Origin: CAYRNY01 sp964425755
Lineage (GTDB): Bacteria > Chloroflexota > Anaerolineae > Aggregatilineales > Aggregatilineaceae
Direction of reading: 5' to 3'
Assembly (NCBI GenBank): GCA_964425755.1
Contig: CAYRNY010000009.1
Coordinates: 1 to 64,000 of the forward strand
Length of the DNA: 64,000 bases
The position numbers were made by a program, and so were the translations under genes. Under the pieces are notes generated by a model. The model saw only the letters and a list, made by a program, of their open reading frames with translations, was not told the DNA's origin and ran no database searches. Positions 1 to 7,209 of this stretch are shown piece after piece (position 1 is the stretch's first letter; each line of letters starts with the position of its first letter).

Positions 1-2
1 AT

Positions 3-239
3 GTCTCTCAGGCATTTGGTAACTCGCTGGCGGTCTACCCTACCGCGTCGGAGTTTGATGGTGACGACATCTTTTTCGGGCTGGTGGTGGGGCACGAGAT
101 TGAGCTGGGATACTTTTCGCTCAGCGAGCTGGAACAGGTGCGCGGTCCGCTGGGCTTGCCCATCGAACGCGACAAGTATTTCGAGCCTACCAGTTTGCGC
201 GAGCTACGTGACCGGCATCAGCGCGAGCGCGACGACTAA
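3..239 (+). CDS. DUF2958 family protein, C-terminal part (cut by window edge)
   Basis: The open frame enters from the left edge and ends at TAA 237-239, giving about 78 residues. The pattern FFGLVVGHEIELGYFSLSEL followed by a LPIERD segment matches my memory of DUF2958, a small family of unknown function that is common on plasmids and integrative elements. The gene is followed after 9 bases by another small gene on the same strand, so the two may be cotranscribed. The N-terminus lies outside the window, so the true length and start are unknown. The family suggests that the left end of this window is mobile DNA. Confidence 0.7.
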   Translation, partial: VSQAFGNSLAVYPTASEFDGDDIFFGLVVGHEIELGYFSLSELEQVRGPLGLPIERDKYFEPTSLRELRDRHQRERDD

Positions 240-248
240 CATGCAGCC

Positions 249-761
249 ATGTCACAAGAACGACCAGGACGCAGACCAACGCGAGATGAAGAGTTTGGCT
301 TCACGCGGCAGGAGCAGCTCTTTGATCGCGTGAGCCATGACCGGCTGCTGGCGCTGCTGGACGATGAGCATACCGGCGTGCACCGCGTGGAGGAGTCCCG
401 CAACAACTACGGCGAATTCCTGTTCGTGACCGTGAGCCGCCCCGGGCACGGGCGGCAACTCTGGGCGACGTTTTTCGGTTGCGGGTATCACGAGTACCGC
501 GAACGCTGGCTGGTGGACGAGTGGTTTTACTACATGGGCAATCCGCTGCCGGAGGATTTGCAGCAGGACATCACGCGCGATGAAGCCAGGCAACGGATAC
601 AGGCACGGCATGCCGAAGCCCGGCAACATGAACAGGCCACGACCCAGACCAAGCGCGGGCGCTTCTTCGAGACGCTGGCGGATATGACGGACGACGACGG
701 CGCATTGGCGGAAATGGAAGACCTCGGGGACCTGTGGGACCTGATCGCCGGGGATGAGTGA
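249..761 (+). CDS. hypothetical protein, 170 aa
   Basis: I do not recognise a family. The protein is soluble and strongly charged. It has an N-terminal Arg/Glu-rich stretch, a central part rich in aromatic residues around residues 75-105 (ATFFGCGYHEYRERWLVDEW), and an acidic C-terminus ending in IAGDE. No signal peptide or membrane segment is visible. It follows the DUF2958 gene by 9 bases on the same strand and probably shares its transcript. No good ribosome binding site stands before the ATG at 249, so the start is uncertain. Likely accessory gene of a mobile element. Confidence 0.55.
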   Translation: MSQERPGRRPTRDEEFGFTRQEQLFDRVSHDRLLALLDDEHTGVHRVEESRNNYGEFLFVTVSRPGHGRQLWATFFGCGYHEYRERWLVDEWFYYMGNPLPEDLQQDITRDEARQRIQARHAEARQHEQATTQTKRGRFFETLADMTDDDGALAEMEDLGDLWDLIAGDE

Positions 762-865
762 TCGCCACGCCACAACCTGTATGAGCCAACGTGCACCAAC
801 ATCTCCAAACACCTGGCCTAGGCTGCGAGACGCAGCCTCGTGATTTTTACAGAGGGAGGTATAGT

Positions 866-883
866 ATGATATATATGATTTAG
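866..883 (+). CDS. five-codon leader ORF (MIYMI) before the esterase gene
   Basis: A strong Shine-Dalgarno sequence GGGAGG (854-859) lies 6 bases before this ATG but 25 bases before the ATG of the large downstream gene (885). The mini-ORF reads Met-Ile-Tyr-Met-Ile-stop. Its stop codon ends one base before the downstream ATG, the usual geometry for translational reinitiation. The main gene has no good ribosome binding site of its own, because its frame is closed by a stop at 876-878. Interpretation as a coupling leader is inference. Confidence 0.4.
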   Translation: MIYMI

Positions 884-884
884 G

Positions 885-3770
885 ATGTTTTTTATTTTAT
901 TACTATTATTATGCTTGATATTCTTTGCCCGGTGGTCCCGGCCATACTTGTTGTTTTTTCTATCGCTGTTGCTGGCATCAGGAACCCCTCTTTTCTACCA
1001 GGTGCTCTTTCCAACGCCTGTCCACGCGGCAAGTTGTAGCATTGGAGCAATCTCCGGCAGTTCCTCAACGACTTATGATTTCAACGCTGACACAGCGGGG
1101 CAAGCCCCATCAGATGTAACGGCGGTGAGCGGGACATTTGAGGTGAGCGACAATGCAACGTTGGGTCACGCGCTACACCCGCTCAGCGATGGAACCAGTT
1201 CGATTAACAACGGAGCCGTTCTTGCGATAGCGGCTTTCGACAATGCTTCGAGCGCGGCAACCGATACGACGGTTACGTGGAAACATTTGAATTCCTCAAG
1301 TTGGCTTTGGGATCGCAATGGCATGCTGCTGCGCTTCAACAGCGCAACGGGTAAAGGGTATCTGTTTCAAGTCAACTCACATGATGCCAGGATTTATCAC
1401 GTTGGTTCGACTTCGGTCCAACAACTAGCACTGGTAGAACTCACCAATAGCGGTTCGACCCCACGGTGGTACAAGGCCAGCGTGCAGGGAACCGATCTTG
1501 AGTTTTGTTATTCAGATGATGGTGTCACCTATACGCAGCTTGCCATATATTCTGATGCAAGACTTTCCTCCGGGAGCGTGGCCTATTCGGCAGGCTGGGC
1601 CTCGGGGGATGAGACCCTCAATTATGTCGATGATGTAACAATTGAATATTTGTCTGCCGGAAGCATCACTGTGTCCTCCCCGTCGCAGTACCAGACCTTC
1701 CAGCGAGATGGCAGTGACCAAGCGGATATTGCTGTGAACGGGACGTATAGCGGTTTGCCGGCCAGCATTGAGTACCAGCTTGACGGTGGTGGCTGGAATG
1801 TACTCGTTGATAGCCCTTCAGGTGGTTCATTTAGCGGCACTATACAAGATGTCAGCGCCGGAGAACACACGCTCGCGGTGCGCTTCTCAGACGCCACCGG
1901 CGTAACAGACTCCGTAGCCAACGTGCGCGTTGGTGACGTGTTTGGTTGGATCGGCCAGTCCAACCAGGATGGTCGGATGACAAACGGACAATCCTATACC
2001 GGCACAGCGGCTTCCGTCTACGACGAAGATGGCGCATGGAAGAATCTGCAAAGCAATTACCAAGCGCCAGGTGCCGGTGGTTTTTCCGTCTTGCCGCTTC
2101 TTGCTTCGTTGATCGAAACGGAAACCGGGGTTCCGGTCGCTTTTGTCAGTCAAACGCAGGGCGGCACGGGTTTGGTTGCCCCGAATGCGGATTGGAGTCA
2201 AGGCGGCGCACAGTATTCAGCATTCATCACCACCGTCGCCAACAGCGGCGTTAATAACCTGAAGGCATTTCTCTGGTACCAGGGTGAGCGGGACATTGTC
2301 AACGGGACTGCCGAGACGACCTACCAGTTGGCCGAAGCAGCCATGCTTGAGGATCTGCAGGCGGATACCGGTTTTACAACCACCCCGCTTATTGCCGCTA
2401 ACGTCGCGTTGTACACGGCGCAAGACGATGCCAGTATCAACGCCATCCGGGCCGCCAAAATTACCAACTGGGATACCCACGCTGACATCTATCCCGGACC
2501 GGTCGGACATGACCAGAATTTCGGCGATGGGCTACACTGGAAGACGGATGCGGAAGCACAGATACTCGCTAACCGCTGGTGGCGCGCGATTTCAGCGGCG
2601 CTCTATGGCGGGAGCGAGCCGGCGCGCGGCCCGCAATTCAGTTCTGCCACATACAGCGGCAGCCAGATCACGGTCACGTTCACAGGCGGCCATGGCGCCC
2701 TGCAAAACCAGACCGACACGACCGGTTGGTCCGTCACGGATGGGAACGGAAGCAGGACGTTACAAAGCGCTACAGGAACCGGCGACACCGTGACGTTGGC
2801 GGTCGACCAGGATTTGGTGGAGCCCATTACCGTGTCGTTTGCCAGCGGCAACGACGCGATCGGGGCAAGCTTGCGGGATTCGGGCACCTATCCTCTGCCG
2901 CCCGAACCGTTCGTCAACAACTCCGTCAGCAAACCCGACCAAGAGGAACCAACGGGGCAAACAGATACCTCAAGCACTTCGTCAGTGTTGTCCTCAGCAT
3001 CGGCTCCGGTTTGTACGGCTGCTGCTCCGTCTGCCGCTCCCACGATTATCGCGGCCAGCCCGCAAGGACCTACGTCTGTCCTGCTGATGTTTTCACCCGC
3101 GGGTGATCCGGTAGATCGATATGCCGTGGAATACGGCACCGAACCAGGGCACTACAGCTTTGCAGCGGATAACATTGGCGGGAAGAGTACGGGGTCTTAT
3201 GAAGTCAAGGCGCTCAAGCCGGAAACCACTTATTACTTCAGGGTTAGAGGCGGCAATGGCTGCGCCACCGGTCCCTGGTCAGCCGAAATAGCCGCTACTA
3301 CAATGTCGCTTCTACCCACAAGCCGCCTGGAGACCACAATTACGGATATAGAAACTCGTCCTGCCGGTGAGAAACCGGCGCAGGAGGAGCCAGAAGCCAA
3401 AGAAGAAGGAGAAAGCCCCCGGTATTATGATCTGACGGTGCAGGTGGTGGATCAGGAGGGCGGTGCCGTTGCAGGGGCAAAAGTGGTGCTCTCGTCCACC
3501 CCACGCGAGGCTGTGACGGACGCCGAGGGTATGGTCAGCTTCACCGATGTTGAGGAGGGTGAGCATACACTGGCGTTTGCGTACCAGGGTGCCAGTGGTG
3601 AGCAAAAGATTGTCCTGAGTGGTGAGGAAACGAACATCAAATTGACGGTGGAACTTAAACTTACCCACCCGCTCACTTCGCCCACGGTTGTCATTGCTGG
3701 CGGAATGCTACTTTTGATCATCGCGGGATTAGCCGGTTGGGTTTTCAAGCTAAAACAGTTTTCGCCGTGA
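885..3770 (+). CDS. secreted, membrane-anchored SGNH/sialate O-acetylesterase-like protein
   Basis: This 961-residue surface protein probably removes acetyl groups from polysaccharide. A signal peptide and hydrophobic N-terminus (about 1-48, ending VHAAS) is followed by a beta-rich region (about 60-260). An esterase domain (about 345-570) carries the SASA/CE6-type signatures GWIGQSNQDG (nucleophile Ser), FLWYQGERD and DGLHWKTDAEA (Asp/His). A fibronectin type III domain (about 715-800), an acidic linker, a CnaB/carboxypeptidase-regulatory-like domain (about 845-920) and one C-terminal transmembrane helix follow. The first codons are AT-rich and unlike neighbouring host genes. It stands alone between mobile-element genes, so it may be cargo. 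The exact substrate cannot be told from sequence. Confidence 0.75.
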   Translation: MFFILLLLLCLIFFARWSRPYLLFFLSLLLASGTPLFYQVLFPTPVHAASCSIGAISGSSSTTYDFNADTAGQAPSDVTAVSGTFEVSDNATLGHALHPLSDGTSSINNGAVLAIAAFDNASSAATDTTVTWKHLNSSSWLWDRNGMLLRFNSATGKGYLFQVNSHDARIYHVGSTSVQQLALVELTNSGSTPRWYKASVQGTDLEFCYSDDGVTYTQLAIYSDARLSSGSVAYSAGWASGDETLNYVDDVTIEYLSAGSITVSSPSQYQTFQRDGSDQADIAVNGTYSGLPASIEYQLDGGGWNVLVDSPSGGSFSGTIQDVSAGEHTLAVRFSDATGVTDSVANVRVGDVFGWIGQSNQDGRMTNGQSYTGTAASVYDEDGAWKNLQSNYQAPGAGGFSVLPLLASLIETETGVPVAFVSQTQGGTGLVAPNADWSQGGAQYSAFITTVANSGVNNLKAFLWYQGERDIVNGTAETTYQLAEAAMLEDLQADTGFTTTPLIAANVALYTAQDDASINAIRAAKITNWDTHADIYPGPVGHDQNFGDGLHWKTDAEAQILANRWWRAISAALYGGSEPARGPQFSSATYSGSQITVTFTGGHGALQNQTDTTGWSVTDGNGSRTLQSATGTGDTVTLAVDQDLVEPITVSFASGNDAIGASLRDSGTYPLPPEPFVNNSVSKPDQEEPTGQTDTSSTSSVLSSASAPVCTAAAPSAAPTIIAASPQGPTSVLLMFSPAGDPVDRYAVEYGTEPGHYSFAADNIGGKSTGSYEVKALKPETTYYFRVRGGNGCATGPWSAEIAATTMSLLPTSRLETTITDIETRPAGEKPAQEEPEAKEEGESPRYYDLTVQVVDQEGGAVAGAKVVLSSTPREAVTDAEGMVSFTDVEEGEHTLAFAYQGASGEQKIVLSGEETNIKLTVELKLTHPLTSPTVVIAGGMLLLIIAGLAGWVFKLKQFSP

Positions 3771-3859
3771 TGCCGGTTGCCGGTTCTTGGTGCCATCACC
3801 GGAGATGACCGGCCTCAAATGATTGCCTTCCGGATATCCTATCTGCTACGCTGCAGGAA

Positions 3860-4249
3860 ATGGTCGAACGCCCATCCCCACCCCGACCGGATGAACGCCT
3901 GCAAGGGCTGAAACGCGACATCCTCACGCGCTGGGAGCAACTGCCGCCGGACCACCAGGCGCGTGTGGCGCTGGTGCTGCTGCGCAAGCTGTTCGACCGG
4001 CAGCAACAGGACCTGTTCGTCGACGCGCTGAAGACGCTGGGGTCGGCGGTCACGCCCGATCACTTGCGGCAGGCCGGGTTGACAGACGCGGAAATCGCAC
4101 GACTCACGGATGACGACAAGGAACAGGTGGTGCAACAGGTGGTCACGCACTTTGTGCAGGATTTGGTGTGGGATGAACTAGAGTTCGCCGCCCGCAAGAC
4201 CTTATATGACAGGGACCAGGACCGCGAAACGTCGTCTAACCACGGTTAG
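3860..4249 (+). CDS. hypothetical protein, 129 aa
   Basis: I recognise no family. The protein is predicted helical and highly charged (for example DKEQVVQQVVTHFVQDLVWDEL near the C-terminus), with no signal peptide or membrane helix. Residues 1-25 resemble a small helical DNA- or protein-binding module, but this is only an impression. It precedes the tyrosine recombinase gene by about 100 bases on the same strand. The start ATG at 3860 lacks an obvious ribosome binding site. Confidence 0.5.
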   Translation: MVERPSPPRPDERLQGLKRDILTRWEQLPPDHQARVALVLLRKLFDRQQQDLFVDALKTLGSAVTPDHLRQAGLTDAEIARLTDDDKEQVVQQVVTHFVQDLVWDELEFAARKTLYDRDQDRETSSNHG

Positions 4250-4347
4250 GCGGCTTAAATGGCCCGCGCGGCGCGCTTTTCGTGCTGCTAAGTGGGGGTC
4301 AAACGGGTGGTTTGACGACGCTGTTTTTTATCATGCTATACTGAAGC

Positions 4348-5286
4348 ATGTCACACGTCCACGCCGGTGTGCATCTGCCGATCCATGGGGGAGAGCGGAG
4401 CTTGGATTGGCCCGGCGCCCGCCAATTGTTTGAAACCGTCTACATGGCCAGCCGCAACCTGGCTGCCCGCACGCGCGAAGAATATAGCACGGATATTGCG
4501 CAGTTGACGGAATTCCTGGAAGCGCGGGGCGTTGATAGGGTAGAGGATATCGGCTTATCGCACCTGCAGGCATTTTTGGCGCATCTGGATGAGCGTGGCT
4601 TGACCGGTGTCACGCGCCGCCGCAAGACCGCGTCGATCAAGGCGTTTTTCGGATTTCTCACCACGCATGGCCTGCTCACGCGCAATCCCGCCCGCGAGCT
4701 GATCCCGCCGGAACGCGAACAACACGAGCCGCGCTTCCTGACCACGCAAGAGTACCGCGCCCTGCTGCGTGCCTGTGCGCACGAAACGCGCGATGCAGCG
4801 ATCATCGAGCTGATCTTACAGACCGGCATCCGGCTGTCCGAAATCGCGCGATTGACAATTGATGATGTGGAACTCCCGCCGCGCATCAACCGCGATCCGG
4901 TGAACACCGGGAGCATCTACATCCACGGCAAGGGGCGCAAGAGTCGCACGCTGCCGCTGAACTACAAAGCCTGCCGCGCGCTCAAAGCGTGGCTCAGTAT
5001 CCGCCCGGATATCGCTGAACCGGCGCTGTTCGTGACCAAGTTCCGCGCGCCGATGGGGCCGCGCGGGTTCCAGCGCTTGGTGAAGAAGTACCTGGATGAA
5101 GCGGGCATCCGCAACGCGTCCGTTCATACCTTGAGGCACAGCTTCGCGACGCATCACGTCGCCAAGGGCACCAGCCTGCGCACGATCCAGGAAGCGCTGG
5201 GACATGCGGATCTGAAGACGACCTCGATTTACGTCGCCACCGCCAAAGAAGCGATGAAGCGTGACCTGCAATATAACGCGCTGTAG
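4348..5286 (+). CDS. tyrosine recombinase/integrase (XerC/D-like)
   Basis: Site-specific recombinase of 312 residues, the normal length for Xer-type enzymes. An N-terminal SAM-like core-binding domain spans about residues 20-115 and the catalytic domain about 125-305. The active-site set is complete: Arg162 (TGIRLSEI), Lys195 or Lys198 (HGKGRKSR), His260 and Arg263 (HTLRHSFATH), His286 (LGHADLKTT) and nucleophile Tyr295 (TSIYVAT). A small HTH protein lies 146 bases downstream. It may move the element in which it lies or be a resident Xer-type resolvase. The start at 4348 is preceded by CTGAAGC, a weak binding site. Confidence 0.9.
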   Translation: MSHVHAGVHLPIHGGERSLDWPGARQLFETVYMASRNLAARTREEYSTDIAQLTEFLEARGVDRVEDIGLSHLQAFLAHLDERGLTGVTRRRKTASIKAFFGFLTTHGLLTRNPARELIPPEREQHEPRFLTTQEYRALLRACAHETRDAAIIELILQTGIRLSEIARLTIDDVELPPRINRDPVNTGSIYIHGKGRKSRTLPLNYKACRALKAWLSIRPDIAEPALFVTKFRAPMGPRGFQRLVKKYLDEAGIRNASVHTLRHSFATHHVAKGTSLRTIQEALGHADLKTTSIYVATAKEAMKRDLQYNAL

Positions 5287-5432
5287 TTCGACATGATCAC
5301 CGAACGCCGATCAAATATCCAACGCCGTAAAATCTACATTGTGCGACCCACCGGCACATAAGCGTAGGATTCCCTCCCCCGAGCGGATCGCCTGCGCTTT
5401 TGCTTGTTCCCGCGCCGGTGTACACTTTGGGT

Positions 5433-5666
5433 ATGCCTGACGAAACGGATGATGCCGCTGTAGAGGAAGCTGCGCAACAGCTAATAACCCTGTCGGAAGC
5501 TGCCGAACTCAGTGGATTGTCGCATAGCCACCTGCGCCTGCTGGTGCGCCAGGGCAAAATCTGGGGAACGAAACTTGGCTTCGGATGGGTTACTACGGAA
5601 GCAGCGGTAAAGAAGTATTTGGCAACCGAAAGACGCCCGGGTCCCAAAGGCAAAGAAGATAAATAG
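5433..5666 (+). CDS. small helix-turn-helix (excisionase/MerR-like) DNA-binding protein
   Basis: A 77-residue protein with the typical winged-helix layout of helix-turn-helix domain 17/excisionase proteins: ITLSEAAELSGLSHSHLRLL (about 19-38) then a wing with VRQGKIWGTKLGFGWVT, ending in a basic tail. Such proteins act as directionality factors or regulators of integrases. A tyrosine recombinase lies just upstream on the same strand. An in-frame TTG at 5400 would add 11 residues, but the ATG at 5433 gives a more typical N-terminus. The palindromic repeats just downstream (5703-5726) could be its operator, which is inference. Confidence 0.7.
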   Translation: MPDETDDAAVEEAAQQLITLSEAAELSGLSHSHLRLLVRQGKIWGTKLGFGWVTTEAAVKKYLATERRPGPKGKEDK

Positions 5667-5697
5667 ACGCTTCAGGCTCCCGGTATTTGTTATCTTG

Positions 5698-5726
5698 TTG
5701 ACATTATAATCACCCTCGATTATAAT
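5698..5726 (+). promoter_or_regulatory. consensus sigma-70-type promoter with palindromic ATTATAAT repeats
   Basis: TTGACA (5698-5703) and TATAAT (5721-5726) are separated by exactly 17 bases, a perfect consensus promoter reading rightwards. The self-palindromic octamer ATTATAAT occurs twice (5703-5710 and 5719-5726), so the -10 region also looks like an operator with two half sites 16 bp apart. Transcription would start near 5733, directly in front of a terminator-like hairpin. Confidence 0.6.
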
Positions 5727-5730
5727 TATA

Positions 5731-5758
5731 GCAACTACGTACAGGTAGTTGCCTTTTA
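5731..5758 (+). terminator. hairpin with T tract just downstream of the strong promoter
   Basis: GCAACTAC (5731-5738) pairs perfectly with GTAGTTGC (5745-5752) around a 6-base loop and is followed by CTTTTAA. This is a compact intrinsic terminator or attenuator starting at about the predicted transcription start. Past it lie an AAGGAG sequence (5783-5788) and a six-codon ORF starting at 5796 (MGGGST). Confidence 0.5.
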
Positions 5759-5832
5759 ACGTTATGCAGAAAACGAGTGTACAAGGAGCACAGCCATGGG
5801 CGGCGGCAGCACGTAGCACAGCGGCAGGACCG

Positions 5833-6510
5833 TTACCACGTCCACTTGAGGGTGTAGACCTCGAACAGCTTGGGCTTCGTGGTCTCCCAGAACACCCGGT
5901 GGCGTCCGTCAGGCAGGATTTCGGTGTGGTTCTCCCCCAGCGACGTGGTGCGGTTCTGGTTGACCTGGAGCAGGACGACCTCCCTCGGCAGGCGTTCTGG
6001 CGGGAAGATAACGGCGATGTAGAAGCGGTGTGTGCGGTGACGCACCACCGTTTCACTCCAGCCGGTGTCCAGGTCGAAGCTGTCGCGCACGGTGCGGTCG
6101 ATGGCAATACGCAGGATATCTCCACGCCGCACAGACTCGCGCAGCGAGATCAGCACGCAGGTCTTGTGCCCGCAGCGATAGCGATCGACCGGCTTGCCGG
6201 GATGGCAGCGATAATCGGCGAATATCTCCCCTCTCCCCCACACCTGGTCCACGTAGGCCGCGACGTAATCCTGCAGCAGGCGCACCGTCTCGCGCTTGTG
6301 ATACACGGCCTCTTTGCCCTGGGGATCGCACAGTTCGAGCGTGTGCTCGAAGTCCAGCACTTCGTAGAGTCCTATCGTCCGTTCGGTTCGGATTTTCTGG
6401 AGCAGTTCCCAGCCCTGGAGCAGGATTGTGGCCCAGTCGGAGTTCGCCAGGCGGAACGCCAGGTTCCAGAGGCGATCGCGGTTCGGCTGCGGTTGTGGGT
6501 TGGCAACCAT
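5833..6510 (-). CDS. hypothetical protein, 225 aa
   Basis: No family recognised. The start is set at the ATG at 6510 (MVANPQPQ), because upstream codons read like arginine-rich shadow sequence. The N-terminal part is helical (LWNLAFRLANSDWATILLQG). The C-terminal half is rich in beta-type residues and includes a CRCH/CGH-like stretch (YRCHPGKPVDRYRCGHKTC, about 134-152) that could bind metal. No signal peptide or membrane segment. It is convergent with the HTH gene and flanked by other unknown genes of the mobile region. The opposite strand is also open for a long way (5749-6579), but its translation looks like a shadow. Confidence 0.55.
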   Translation of the reverse strand: MVANPQPQPNRDRLWNLAFRLANSDWATILLQGWELLQKIRTERTIGLYEVLDFEHTLELCDPQGKEAVYHKRETVRLLQDYVAAYVDQVWGRGEIFADYRCHPGKPVDRYRCGHKTCVLISLRESVRRGDILRIAIDRTVRDSFDLDTGWSETVVRHRTHRFYIAVIFPPERLPREVVLLQVNQNRTTSLGENHTEILPDGRHRVFWETTKPKLFEVYTLKWTW

Positions 6511-6565
6511 GTGTCTTATGCGCAGCGTAGAGCGTCCGGGACGGGCTGTCAAGAAGCATTCACCG

Positions 6566-6937
6566 ATGCGGTATCGTAATCCAACACACCAGTTCACACG
6601 GCGAGACCAGATGCGCCAGTCCTGGCGCGAGTTCTGGGCAGTGTTGCGTCTGCTGAACCGGCGCGGCGAACTGCAGCGGCTGGTGTGCTGGGCTAAGCGT
6701 AAGCGGCTCACAGGGCCGCGAACGTGTTACGAATCGCACCTGGAAGATGTGGAGCGACGATTGTTTCGCTATCGAGTAGAATCCCCCGCTGCAGTGCGCA
6801 GGGCGCGGTGTCTGCAATTGGTGAAGCGCGTGTTCTTTCGCCCACCACGATATCTCGCCAAAGAAGCGGCTTCAGGATATTCGCGAAAACAGATTGTGAA
6901 AACAGCCAAACTGAGCCGAACATGTTACAGCGAATAG
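6566..6937 (+). CDS. hypothetical basic protein, 123 aa
   Basis: Unrecognised small protein, Arg-rich (about one residue in five) and predicted helical, for example MRQSWREFWAVLRLLNRRGE after an N-terminal MRYRNPTHQF. Basic helical proteins are common on mobile DNA as nucleic-acid-binding accessory proteins, but no motif proves this. The frame extends further upstream, overlapping the divergent gene. The ATG at 6566 is chosen to avoid that overlap. No clear ribosome binding site. Confidence 0.35.
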   Translation: MRYRNPTHQFTRRDQMRQSWREFWAVLRLLNRRGELQRLVCWAKRKRLTGPRTCYESHLEDVERRLFRYRVESPAAVRRARCLQLVKRVFFRPPRYLAKEAASGYSRKQIVKTAKLSRTCYSE

Positions 6938-7209
6938 AAAGAGCCAACCACATTCATTGTTTGTTTCATGGCAATTCAAAAACCTAAAAGACCAAAAAAT
7001 CATAAACACAAGTTGATTGCTGAGCGTGAAGACAAGACGTCAGGGATTGATTTCAAGGCAGCATATTCTACGCTCATTAGAGCGTATTGGCGAGCCCATT
7101 GTCACACTGGTATGGAGACGGACGCAAAAAGCAATCATGGCGAGGTTGTTGAGAGAAGAAAAACAACCATACACAACCAGTAAGACTGAGATCTGGCGAG
7201 GAAATTCCC
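6938..7209. other. AT-rich transition region before the serine recombinase
   Basis: Base composition drops here compared with the DNA to the left. Two overlapping short plus-strand frames are open (6968-7183, 71 codons; and 7017-7286), neither with a binding site nor a recognisable product. I would not call either a gene. The end of the region carries GGCGAGG, the binding site of the recombinase gene. Confidence 0.5.

Noticed and set aside
5749..6579. 276-codon plus-strand open frame opposite the minus-strand 225-aa gene
   Set aside because: Composition reads as the complement of the minus-strand protein, which has the more natural amino-acid pattern; the plus frame has no binding site.
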